From Symbiodinium natans (taxonomy: Eukaryota; Sar; Dinophyceae; Suessiales; Symbiodiniaceae): a stretch of DNA of 54,279 bases. Below the pieces are notes generated by a model. That model saw nothing but the letters and a program-made list of their open reading frames with translations, had not been told where the DNA came from and searched no databases. A program made the translations under genes and the position numbers. The first letter of the stretch is position 1, and each line of letters opens with the position of its first letter. Of the stretch, positions 46,254-54,279 are shown piece after piece. The stretch is from contig CAJNDS010000887.1 of assembly GCA_905221605.1 (NCBI GenBank), positions 1-54,279 on the forward strand, in the 5' to 3' direction.

Positions 46254-46395
46254 TCGGGGTTTAGGGTTTAGGGTTTAGGGTTTAGGGTTTAGGGTTTAGG
46301 GTTTAGGGTTTAGGGTTTAGGGTTTGGGGTTTGGGGTTTGGGGTTTGGGGTTTAGGGTTTGGGGTTTGGGGTTTAGGGTTTGGGGTTTGGGGTTT
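46254..46395 (+). repeat. Telomere-variant tract (TTTAGGG/TTTGGGG)
   Basis: Ten TTTAGGG units then TTTGGGG-rich units. Confidence 0.97.
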
Positions 46396-46399
46396 GACC

Positions 46400-47709
46400 C
46401 GGAGCCCTACGCCCCTACATCCTGTACATGCCCGATGCCCTTAAAACCTGTGGGCATGATCTCCAAAAAAAAAAGACCCCCAGACCCTGGACGTTAGACT
46501 CTAAACTACTCTCCCCAGCACCCCAACACCCTCTAGTAGTTAGGATGGGGGTAGTGTAGGATCCCATGATGGAGCTTTGGGTTGAGGCTTCATGGGCTCC
46601 TTGTCCCGCAACCCCCAATCCCCAAACCCCTAACTCTCTGTGGCCCCCCAAGCCATGACTCGCGAGTTCGGGCGGGGACTGATGTGCCTTGTAGGGGGTA
46701 GGGGTGTGTGCCTGTTGGGGGGGGGGTACTTATAAGCTTCATCGGGTTGGCCTTTGAAGTCATCCACGTGTCATGCAGTGCATGCTCGCTTGTACAGAAG
46801 TTGGTGTGTTCAGCCTGTTAGCGCATTTCTGCTCCAGAGACGACATCTGAACCCCTCCTAAAAGTTTAACTTTTCAGGCTCCCTGTTGTAGTTAAAAAAA
46901 ACCCAAAAGGCTAAAGTCCCAGAAGAAAGCCAAGCAGATCCTCAATCGTCAGCCGTCCACACCAGGATTGTTGACGAGGGTTCATCAGGGCCATCAACCC
47001 TAAAACCCACGTCCTTGAAGTCTGATACCTTAACTCCAGTTTTCAGCGACTCATGGGGGCTCACCACCACCCCCACTGCGTGGAGATCCTCCTCCTGCTG
47101 CTCCTGCAAAGGCTTTAAGGGTTTCGGGCCTGGGTGGGTGGGTGGGGGCGGGGGAGGGGTTGTCAGGGGTCAGGGGTCACGGGTTCAGGGTGACGCAGCG
47201 GTTAGGGGTTGAGGTTTAGGGTTTGCTGGGGTCGGTTTGGGGAGAGGGGGAGGGGGTGGCTTGCTAACAAAATTGACGTGTATGGGTCCGGGATGCTAAA
47301 GTTGTTTCAAAGCCACCCCAGTTTCGGTCAGAGCTCCCATGCAAGCTGCCAGTCTTCGCGGAAGGGTCTTGGGGCTTAGCTTAACCTACTTCTCCAATAA
47401 CCAAGGCAAAAACATGATCTTTACTGTCCCTACTAAACAATGAGTAAACACAAATATTTTTACAGTTCGTGTATTGGCTAAGTAAGTTAAAGGGCTCTTG
47501 ATTGCGGCTTTGGGGGTTTCGGGGTACTATATGTCTGGCGACTCATGGACCCTCAGCCCGGAACCTTCCGCGCTAACCCCTTAAACCCTCAACCCTAAAC
47601 CCTTAAAGCCCGAAACCCTTAAACCCTTCGCCCTCTAACCAACAGCCTGGGTAACCCTTTCGGGTTCCGCGGCTTGGGGCAGGTGCAGACAGCTTAGCGC
47701 AGGCTAAGC
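46400..47709. other. Mostly unassigned
   Basis: Holds a family G copy (46855-46935), the CCTACTTCTCCAATAACCAA word (47388) shared with 30480, and short G-rich patches. Islands at 46960-47110 and 47290-47370 have open frames on both strands, and none is strong. Confidence 0.35.
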
Positions 47710-47820
47710 TCGACCCAGGAATAACCTAGGAATAACAAAGGCTGCCCTTTTTGGCTTACAGGGGCTTATAAGGGAACCGAAACCCAACAAAACAGGGAAT
47801 AAGGGCCTACTCTGGGTCCT
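47710..47820. mobile_element. MITE family E, complete copy
   Basis: CGACCCAGGAATAACC to GGGCCTACTCTGGGTCCTAA. Confidence 0.85.
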
Positions 47821-48228
47821 AATGAGGTCACCTCAAGTAGGGTTAAGGGTTTAGGGTTTTGGGGGTTTAGGGTTTAGGGTTTTGGGGGTTTTGGGGGTTT
47901 TGGGGGTTTGGGGGTTTCTTACAGGGAAAACCGCAAATCCCTGACGCCAGGCGCGGCTGCTTTTCAAACTGAGGGCCGCAACTCCAAACCCTCAAACAAC
48001 ACGCCCAAGCCCTGAAAGCCCAGTAGAAGCCACAAACCCTCAGGGTTTAGGGTGTGAGAAGCTGGTAGCCCTTCCAATAGGTGCCAAACGGACATATGGA
48101 CCGACCTTATGGACCGGATGTATAGATCAGCTTCAGGGCTGTTTTTCGGATCGCTGTATAAGGCTTATACCCTAAAGCAGCGATCATGTGCCCCACATAG
48201 CGGGAAACGATGATGTTGTTTACCTTTT

Positions 48229-48720
48229 TGCGTACTTTTGGCTTTTGAACGTCATTACATGTACACCCGATGCAATCCGCACAGAAGTAATAGGTGATAA
48301 TTATAGTGGCACCCACAATCTTGGTAAACAAATATAATGCAGCCATTCACATTTTTTACAGCATGCATGTCTTAGAAGCTGACTTTTTTCATGTTCGCGA
48401 ACTTTTCGCTTTTGAACGTTGATCATTCGCGCCCATGCACAGAAGTAAATTAATATAGGTGATATGATATGGCACCCACAATCTTGATAAACAATATATA
48501 TAGTTCAGCCATCCACATGCATTTTTTACAGCATGCATGTCTTAGAAGCTGCACGCCTTTTGGATGCGTTGTGGCCAGTGCTTGCGTACCGCCTTAAACC
48601 CTATATATTATAAACCCTAAACCCTAAACCCTATTATAAACCCTAAACCCTAAACCCTAGCCATCCAGCACGCATGTCTTGGAAGCTGCCTTTTGGATGT
48701 GTTGTGGCCAGTGCTTGCGC
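48229..48720. repeat. About 168-bp tandem repeat, third copy split by telomeric tract
   Basis: GCTTTTGAACG (48241, 48408), GGCACCCACAATCTTG (48308, 48470) and GCATGCATGTCTTAGAAGCTG (48361, 48531) repeat with a spacing of 162-170 bp. The tail (CTTTTGGATG, GTTGTGGCCAGTGCTTGCG) appears both before (48556-48587) and after (48689-48719) a CCCTAAA tract at 48600-48660. Confidence 0.85.
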
Positions 48721-49098
48721 GCTAGGGTGTCTGCACTGCCTTGCACATGAACCCTAAACCCTATAGGTTTAGCTAAACCCTCATCCCTAAAAAGCCTAAT
48801 TCCTGAAACCCTAAAACCGTGAAACCCTAAACCCCGAAACCGTATATATATATATAGATATATATACATATATAGATATATGTGTGTGTGTGTATATGCA
48901 TGTGTCGGACATGCTAACCCTGAGCCAAAAAACTCTTGAGGAATCCTAGAAGGTGAGCCCCTATAAAGCCTAGGAGATCGATATATGTCCTGCACTCATG
49001 CAACGCCATGGCCTGATTTTGACGGTCTTGGAATGCCTGGTACCCAGTACGTCTGATCAATTTTGTAGATGTAATATATCGCTTGTGTAAGACTGCAG

Positions 49099-49235
49099 GT
49101 TCGACACATGTCCTCGACCTCTTCGGCAGGAAAAGAGGCACGAGAGAGCTGCCTACGAGCACTAAAGTGCATGCCTCGATCCTGTGGGCAGGCTTCATGG
49201 AGGAAAGATGGTGCTCCCTCCCTGCCTTCGCTTGT
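49099..49235 (+). CDS. Exon 1 of the model (5' end open)
   Basis: CTGCAG|G acceptor; reads HVLDLFGRKRGTRELPTSTK then ILWAGFMEERWCSLPAFAC; ends phase 0 at TGT|GTCCAC. A competing 109-codon minus-strand frame covers the same DNA, so this exon is less sure than those after it. Confidence 0.4.
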
Positions 49236-49412
49236 GTCCACATATCATAGAGGCACGCAAGCAGATCGAGTCATCAATCTCCTTCCGTCGTGCAATATTT
49301 TGGCTCGCATGCGAGGCCTCGCGTCGGGCATGTGTTTTTTAACATGCATGATCGATCGACGCATGTTTTGATGTGCATGCATGCCATTCAACACGCATGC
49401 CTTCTGTATAAG

Positions 49413-49694
49413 GCGCTAGCTAGGATCGAGCTCATATATGGCCGTGTAATTTCAATGCCCGAAAAATGCCGTCTTCGAAAACAACGGCAAGCGAGGTCGG
49501 AGAATGCGGAGCATGTTTTCCGGCAATTGCATGCCCACTTTAACGACCCGCGCTTGGATTTGGTGTGCAAGGCCAACTTGACGGGTGAACTTTTCCCGAG
49601 GGGCAACCTCAAAAAAACTCAGCAGCGCAAGATGTTCAGGTTCGCTGCATCTTGTACAGGCCGGTTTTTTACAAGAAAGCTTTGCAAGATGGTT
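49413..49694 (+). CDS. Exon 2 of the model
   Basis: TATAAG|G acceptor preceded by GTGCATGCATGCC; phase 0. Reads ARIELIYGRVISMPEKCRLR ... ENAEHVFRQLHAHFNDPRLD ... NLTGELFPRGNLKKTQQRK. Ends at GTT|GTGCGA. The frame otherwise runs to TAA at 49752, which the 72-bp intron removes. Confidence 0.6.
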
Positions 49695-49766
49695 GTGCGA
49701 AAGCTGCTCCAGTCACCTGACCTCGACCTCAGACCCCCTCGATCACCAAGTTAATCATGGGCGCAG

Positions 49767-49901
49767 TGGGCTGAGCGCCAGCTTAAGCGGCTGCAGCAAC
49801 TAGCTTCTCGCGCCAAGCGCCTCACGATGGATGACTGGGAGACTCAGCCCATGTCAGCCGAGCAAGCAGATGCTTTGAAAGTCAGAGCCCTACAAAGACA
49901 T
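49767..49901 (+). CDS. Exon 3 of the model
   Basis: Acceptor GCGCAG; reads WAERQLKRLQQLASRAKR then MDDWETQPMSAEQADALK and VRALQRH, ending phase 0 at CAT|GTATATATA. A helical, charged segment. Confidence 0.65.
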
Positions 49902-50009
49902 GTATATATACACATATATATTGCATATAATATATATAGCTCGAAGTATGAACCATGCATGCAAGGCCCAGGCCCCCGACCCTCCCCCCAGAGACCATGC
50001 ACTTTTCAG

Positions 50010-50084
50010 GCTGACTTCGTTCTTCGGGAGAAGACAATGCCAGTTCCGGAGGCGTTGGCTTTTCAACTCTCAAACATTCAACTA
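50010..50084 (+). CDS. Exon 4 of the model (3' end uncertain)
   Basis: TTTTCAG|G acceptor, phase 0. Reads ADFVLREKTMPVPEALAFQL then SNIQL. The next exon is in another frame, so splicing must occur between about 50048 and 50090 (GA or GC donor). The downstream frame is itself open from 50015, leaving an alternative without this exon. Confidence 0.4.
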
Positions 50085-50107
50085 GACTGGTACATGCATG
50101 CCATCAG

Positions 50108-50413
50108 GAGAGCCCAACTCCTGAATCCCAGCTGTCTGGGCACGGCTTCTCATCAAAGAGCTCATGGCTCAAGGCTGCTTGGGGCTCAAATTCAACAAGT
50201 CACTTGTGTGCGTGGTTTCAGTCGGAGGCTCCCACGAAGGTTCTTGGTGAGACCGACACGGAGGCCCAGCTCTATAGACCTACTGTACACACGGCACTGT
50301 TGGTCGCTCGCCATTTCTGTTTGCGCGAGGATGAAGAGAACCCATTTTGGGACCACACCGACTGGAGAAAAATGATGATTGACACTTTGCAGAAAAACTC
50401 ATGTAACTTTGGG
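50108..50413 (+). CDS. Exon 5 of the model
   Basis: CATGCATGCCATCAG|G acceptor, phase 0. Reads ESPTPESQLSGHGFSSKSSW ... LCAWFQSEAPTKVLGETDTE ... HTALLVARHFCLREDEENPF and WDHTDWRKMMIDTLQKNS. The donor is GGG|GTTGAGG (phase 0) or T|GTAACT. The longest and most convincing exon. Confidence 0.7.
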
Positions 50414-50433
50414 GTTGAGGGGTTTAGGCATAT

Positions 50434-50588
50434 ATGGTGGGGTTTGGGTTTTAGGGTTAAGGGTTTAGGGTTTAGGGTTTGGGGTTTGTAGGGTTTAGGG
50501 TTTCTAGGGTTTCTAGGGTTTAAGGGTTTAGGGTACTTTGCATGCATGACTGGGCAATCTTGTCAGGATGGTGGGGTTTGGGTTTTAG
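50434..50588 (+). repeat. Telomeric tract in an intron, flanked by 21-bp duplication
   Basis: ATGGTGGGGTTTGGGTTTTA(G) occurs at 50434-50454 and 50568-50588 around TTTAGGG-type repeats (50455-50533). The acceptor-like block CGCATGACT...CAATCTTGTCAG|GATGGTGG is also present twice (50540-50575 and 50602-50634). Confidence 0.75.
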
Positions 50589-50625
50589 CTTTGGATGGTT
50601 TGCACGCATGACTCAATCTTGTCAG

Positions 50626-50673
50626 GATGGTGGCATGACGGAGCAGGAGGCCGACTGGTGGTTACTTTGGCAG
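50626..50673 (+). CDS. Exon 6 of the model, 16 codons
   Basis: CTTGTCAG|G acceptor after GCACGCATGACT. Reads DGGMTEQEADWWLLWQ. Phase 0 to 0 with a GC donor (CAG|GCCTAC). Confidence 0.5.
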
Positions 50674-50913
50674 GCCTACAGACACACAAGTCCATTATAT
50701 AGACATATATAGGTAGCATGTATTTGGATATATATCTATATACATAGTCATATAAATGAATGAAGCAAAATAACAATACTATATTGATTTACACGTACAC
50801 ACGCATGCTCTTAGTGCTGAGGCACGATCAACTGGCCTTATAGACCCCAAACCCTAAACCCTTATATATGTATATACATATAAAGAATAACACACATGTT
50901 GTGATTTGCGCAG

Positions 50914-51015
50914 GACCTCGGAAGGCCAAAGACCTGGGAGGATTGGGCGGATGCTACCAAGCGTAATGTGAACCGGGCAAGTACCGTTTTTGAAACTTTT
51001 GTTCTTCATGCTCAT
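50914..51015 (+). CDS. Exon 7 of the model, 34 codons
   Basis: TTGCGCAG|G acceptor. Reads DLGRPKTWEDWADATKRNVN then RASTVFETFVLHAH. GT donor CAT|GTGTATA, phase 0. Confidence 0.6.
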
Positions 51016-51041
51016 GTGTATATACTTTGCATGCATGACAG

Positions 51042-51068
51042 GTCCGAGATTGCAGCTGGTTGTGGGAC
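51042..51068 (+). CDS. Exon 8 of the model, 9 codons
   Basis: GCATGCATGACAG|G acceptor. Reads VRDCSWLWD to a GC donor (GAC|GCCTGC). Very small; phase-compatible with both neighbours. Confidence 0.4.
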
Positions 51069-51193
51069 GCCTGCCTGTAGTACACATATGTTCATGCATG
51101 CAGTGCTCAAGAGTTTCCACCTACCCTATATATATAATAGAACCCCGCCCCCGGCCGCCCCACCTGTGTAACATTTAGGGTTTCCGGGCCCAG

Positions 51194-51433
51194 GAAGATG
51201 GATGGCAAAGTGAAGACGGAAACGCATGGAGCTGTTACGAGGCCTTGAAGCCACAAGAACCCCACACTGCCCTGTGCTCTATACCCTCTCCTCATGCATT
51301 TGATCAATGTTGCATCAGGGCACGATGGAGGACGCTGCTTCGGCCGGACGATCGCTTAGCCGGTCAAAATCCAGAAGCCCGGACACTGAGGAAAACTGTG
51401 TTTGATGTAGCCTTGTGTTGCCGTCTATGTTTT
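51194..51433 (+). CDS. Exon 9 of the model
   Basis: GCCCAG|G acceptor. Reads EDGWQSEDGNAWSCYEALKP ... HAFDQCCIRARWRTLLRPDD ... ARTLRKTVFDVALCCRL. Ends at TTT|GTAATT (phase 0), or earlier at T|GTTGCC (51416), which matches the next exon's phase better. Confidence 0.6.
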
Positions 51434-51621
51434 GTAATTATACATATATAAATGTAAATAAATAGATAGATACATACACATCCTAAACCCCGTAACTTGG
51501 AATATATATATATATATATAATATGTATGTTTACAGGTTTATATGCCCAATAAATTGTATGTACATACAGTTTGGACATGTGTATGTATATTATATATGT
51601 TGTATATGTTCTCTATTTCAG

Positions 51622-51719
51622 CCCCATGGTGTTTGGAGGAGACTTCATCGAAGTGCTCCAAGGATTTGGAGATCTTGGAGGACTGTGTGCGCGAGAATAT
51701 AGCATGCTTGCATAAAAAA
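51622..51719 (+). CDS. Exon 10 of the model
   Basis: Pyrimidine-rich CTCTATTTCAG acceptor. Reads [20 protein letters not shown] then [13 protein letters not shown] donor AAA|GTATAT, phase 0. Confidence 0.6.
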
Positions 51720-51756
<37 letters not shown>

Positions 51757-51830
51757 TATAGGCATACACACATATATATATATATATATATCAAAACATA
51801 TATATATATATATACGTACATTTTCACATA
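51720..51830. repeat. (AT)n microsatellites in an intron
   Basis: Three long TATATA runs. Many other AT runs occur from 48840 to 53610. Confidence 0.9.
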
Positions 51831-51893
51831 TACATGAGCATGCACTCCAGTTCTTGCAGACTTTGTAACACTACACGCGGAATGTCGGGCCAG

Positions 51894-52039
51894 GAGAGCA
51901 AGCCATTGGCTCGGCAGCTGCAGGGGTCTCAGAGATTCAGGAAGGTCCTTTCTTACTTCAAAAAATCTACTCGGGGAATTACGAACCATGGTTTATGGTT
52001 TAGGGTTTGGGGTTTAGGGTTTTCAAAAAAATCGAGCAG
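51894..52039 (+). CDS. Exon 11 of the model, with telomeric sequence inside
   Basis: GGCCAG|G acceptor. Reads [20 protein letters not shown] then YFKKSTRG. A short TTTAGGG patch (51993-52020) follows, and the frame resumes as SKKSSR to AG|GTCATA (phase 2). TTCAAAAAATC precedes and TTCAAAAAAATC follows the patch, suggesting a recent telomeric insertion into the exon. It would be translated if not spliced. Confidence 0.5.
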
Positions 52040-52044
52040 GTCAT

Positions 52045-52046
52045 AC

Positions 52047-52077
<31 letters not shown>

Positions 52078-52103
52078 TATACATATACATATACATATAC
52101 ATA
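52045..52103. repeat. (CACATA)n / (CATATA)n microsatellite in an intron
   Basis: Hexamer array about 10 units long between exons 11 and 12. Confidence 0.9.
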
Positions 52104-52206
52104 TGTATACATACATGTATATATATATATGTGGGTCTGTATGTATTTATTTAAGCTGAGCCTCCCCCCGGCCCGTCTTAACCCAAAGAAAAGATGCGCA
52201 TCGCAG

Positions 52207-52306
52207 GTTCCCGGAGGCAGTGCTGGTTCCATCGAAGATTGTGACGCCTATGGCGCAAAGGCAGCTCCGTGTGGCAAAGAAAGCGGTGCAGGCCTATATC
52301 GCATAT
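52207..52306 (+). CDS. Exon 12 of the model
   Basis: CATCGCAG|G acceptor. Reads FPEAVLVPSKIVTPMAQRQL then RVAKKAVQAYIAY. Phase 2 in, phase 0 out at TAT|GTATAT. Confidence 0.65.
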
Positions 52307-52385
52307 GTATATATATATATATAGATCCGTCAGAAGAGCGAACTTAGAAGCAGTGTCAGTTTATACTTAACACATGCATTCGTAG

Positions 52386-52493
52386 GAACCCAGAATGACA
52401 CGCAAGGAGCAAAACAAGAAGAACCCATCGGCAGCATCGACAAGACAGGATTCCGGCCTGACTTGCAGTGATATATGGACAGGACACATGCAT
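52386..52493 (+). CDS. Exon 13 of the model (3' end uncertain)
   Basis: CACATGCATTCGTAG|G acceptor, phase 0. Reads MTRKEQNKKNPSAASTRQDS then GLTCS. Donor candidates in phase 0 are GA (AGT|GATATA, 52469) or GC (CAT|GCCATA, 52493). The following intron contains TTTAGGG patches. Confidence 0.45.
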
Positions 52494-52599
52494 GCCATAG
52501 AATGAAAGGGTTTAGGGTTTATAGGGTTCTTCTCTTTGGGTTCCCTTTGGGTTCCCTTTGGGTTTAGGGTTTATAGGGCTTAGGATTTCTTTACTGAAG

Positions 52600-52721
52600 G
52601 CAGCAAAGAAGCCAAAGACACAGAAGAAGCCCAAGACGGTGACAAAGAAGAACACTACCAAGAAGGAAAGAGCACGAGGGCAGAGCGCGTATGGTGCAGC
52701 GAAAGCTGCCTTCAAGAAGAC
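52600..52721 (+). CDS. Exon 14 of the model, Lys-rich
   Basis: ACTGAAG|G acceptor. Reads AAKKPKTQKKPKTVTKKNTT then KKERARGQSAYGAAKAAFKK. GT donor GAC|GTAACT, phase 2. The Lys/Ala/Pro composition resembles basic tails of DNA- or RNA-binding proteins, without being diagnostic. Confidence 0.65.
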
Positions 52722-53019
52722 GTAACTCGCACGCATGAAAGTGCATGTATCTATTTTTCTTCTTTATTTATCTATTTATTTATTTTCTAATTTTTTATTT
52801 TTGGTATATATTTATAGATTACAAATCTTAAAATTGATACATGTTTATATTTCTTTTTACTTATTTATATGTCTTTGTTTTTTTAATGTATATTATATAT
52901 ATATATATATATGCATTTGCATATATGCATATATATGTAGACATATTGATCATGCATCATTAGAAACCTGCTTGTAGGATAATGGTACTCCTTGCACGCA
53001 TGCAATATTGAAACATGAG

Positions 53020-53158
53020 GTGGCTCCGTGCTCAGAAAGGCCACAAGGGTACAGCTGGAGATGCCGAGAAAGCATGGGCGACGTCGCAAGCTCGACGTGA
53101 CGTCATTGAAACGATGAGCGTCGCGGAACGCTCGAAGAGACGGCTCACACTGGAGTGA
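53020..53158 (+). CDS. Exon 15 of the model, terminal
   Basis: CATGAG|G acceptor after GCACGCATGCAA. Its first base completes the Thr codon split at exon 14. Reads WLRAQKGHKGTAGDAEKAWA then TSQARRDVIETMSVAERSKR and RLTLE, stop TGA. The exact phase fit with exon 14 across a 298-bp intron is the strongest join in the model. Confidence 0.7.
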
Positions 53159-53560
53159 TCGATGCAGAGCTGCATGCGAAGCATTGCAATATTTAATTCA
53201 CGCACGCAGATCGCACGTAAGTGCGCATGCTGCAAAATTAGTGAGCACGCACCGCACGTACGTGGTACCCGTCCGTGTCTGAATTAGATCTGGCTGGAGC
53301 CTGCGTGACGATCTACATCGCGCTCCGAGGAAACTGGTCCTTGTAGACGATCTGTGTACACATGCATGAGCACACATGACAGCAAAACACGCCGGGTGAA
53401 AGCAAACAGCACACCTTTGTGTAGATAAACCCTAAACCCTAAACCCTATACCCTGACATATATATATATATATATATTATATCTGTAAATGTAATATATC
53501 GGCTATATAACCATGCAAGCTCGGCATATAGATCCCGTGCCAGCAGCTTTCCGGCTTAAG
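53159..53560. other. No gene recognised
   Basis: Downstream of the plus-strand stop. Has GCATGC-type words, a short CCCTAAA patch (53426-53452) and (AT)n. Confidence 0.4.
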
Positions 53561-53609
53561 GAGTGAAAGATGAAGGGTTTGGCAACATATATATATATAT
53601 ATATATCGA

Positions 53610-53882
53610 TCCAAATATGTACGCTTCAAGGAGGGGTTTGAGGTTCAGGAATTTCTGTCTCGGGTTTCTGTGTATATCCCACGCATTGTAGACGAGCATC
53701 ATGAAGGACAGCCGCCTCAGTGTTCTGCTGACAGTGCTTCTGCACAGTTTCGGCGAGCACGAGGAAGGGAACCCTGCCATTTCTTTTCACGAGGAGTGTG
53801 CAGGCGAGACAGGGGCAGAAGGGGATCATCCCAATCAGTCCTTCAGGCCCGAAACCCTTTACAACTGTGCGGTTTCAAATGA
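53610..53882 (+). CDS. Candidate exon, weak half-CCCH motif
   Basis: The plus strand is open from about 53619 to TGA at 53880, reading FEVQEFLSRVSVYIPRIVDE ... PCHFFSRGVCRRDRG. The first two cysteines and following basic residues resemble the start of a CCCH zinc finger, but the third Cys and the His are absent. A second overlapping frame (53701-53934) is also open. Boundaries unknown. Confidence 0.3.
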   Translation, partial: SKYVRFKEGFEVQEFLSRVSVYIPRIVDEHHEGQPPQCSADSASAQFRRARGREPCHFFSRGVCRRDRGRRGSSQSVLQARNPLQLCGFK

Positions 53883-54059
53883 TAGGCCACCACCGTCTCT
53901 CCACTGGTGTCGCCGGCTGGGGACTGCATGCTAGCGCTCGAGACGATCCTGGGACATATTGAAGACCGTGTTGGGTGGAACCTTGTGGTGTTCAAGGCGA
54001 TACATATTGTTTTGACATATGATCCCGGTTGTTGGTTGACCAGCCATCCCCCCCCCCCA

Positions 54060-54279
54060 ACCCCCTTACAGACTTGAAACCCTCAACCCTAAACCCAACC
54101 CACAACCGCAGCACAAAGGGGAAGAGGGGGGGGGGGGGGGGTGGAGGGGGACCCTAAACCCTAAATCCTAAATGCTATAAACTCTAAACCCGAACCACTA
54201 AACCCTAAAACCCTAAACCCTAAAACCAACCCACAATCAGGGGGTACCATTGGGGGTGGGTGGGGGGGGGGGGGGGGGG
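54060..54279. repeat. Telomere-like and poly-G patches at the window end
   Basis: Short CCCTAAA stretches (54078-54096 and 54151-54225) separated by poly-G (54127-54141), ending in poly-G at 54262-54279. Confidence 0.85.

Larger units (their letters stand above)
49099..53158 (+). other. Plus-strand multi-exon gene model, product unknown
   Basis: Up to fifteen exons can be threaded from 49099 to a TGA at 53156-53158. Most acceptors are AG|G. Donors are GT, GC or possibly GA. Most adjacent exons agree in phase. Exceptions left open are the 3' ends of the exons at 50010 and 51194. The conceptual product is basic, Trp-rich in the middle and Lys/Ala-rich near the C terminus. No domain was recognised, and the 5' end and first codon are not identified. 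RNA evidence would be decisive. Confidence 0.55.

Noticed and set aside
48914-49243. 109-codon minus ORF
   Set aside because: It overlaps candidate exon 1 of the plus-strand gene. It is protein-like in part, but no splice partners were found on the minus strand. Left unresolved rather than called.

Overview
This 54 kb window is eukaryotic nuclear DNA and contains no bacterial or organellar genes. The best guess for the host is a dinoflagellate. The evidence is plant/alga-type telomere repeats (TTTAGGG), AG|G acceptors with GT, GC and GA donors, very short exons, and a decayed retrotransposon gag on the minus strand near 44.2 kb whose zinc knuckle, by my recollection, resembles those of dinoflagellate copia-like elements. 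The species cannot be named from the sequence. No computation was run: splice sites, phases and repeat alignments were read by eye.

From about 0.4 to 48.7 kb the DNA is a mosaic of three things. (1) On the order of a hundred short tracts of TTTAGGG repeat and its variants (TTTGGGG, TTTCGGG, TTCAGGG, TTTAGGGG) lie in both orientations. The longer ones are listed; tracts shorter than about 50 bp mostly are not. (2) At least sixteen families (A-S) of 80-200 bp repeats occur, most with inverted ends (MITE-like). (3) Between them are 45-130 bp islands of higher-complexity, GC-richer sequence. Many islands read as fragments of protein-coding exons, mostly best on the minus strand, bounded by AG|G acceptors and GT/GC/GA donors. 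No island is long enough to name a protein.

The central observation is how (1) and (2) sit inside (3). In several places a telomere-repeat tract or a MITE interrupts an open frame. The interrupted sequence is duplicated on both sides, the duplicated target contains AG|GN, and removing the insert from GN of one copy to AG of the other restores one open frame. This is the behaviour expected of introners (transposon-like introns), but here the cargo is often telomeric repeat DNA. The clearest cases are 12037-12161, 23451-23530, 31308-31410, 33755-33856 and 45189-45311.

From about 48.7 kb to the end the character changes. Telomeric tracts become rare, (AT)n and CATGCATG motifs abound, and a plus-strand gene with up to fifteen exons (about 49.1-53.16 kb) can be threaded through mostly phase-compatible introns to a stop at 53156-53158. 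Its product is a basic, Trp-rich then Lys-rich protein that I do not recognise. The window ends in another short telomeric/poly-G patch.
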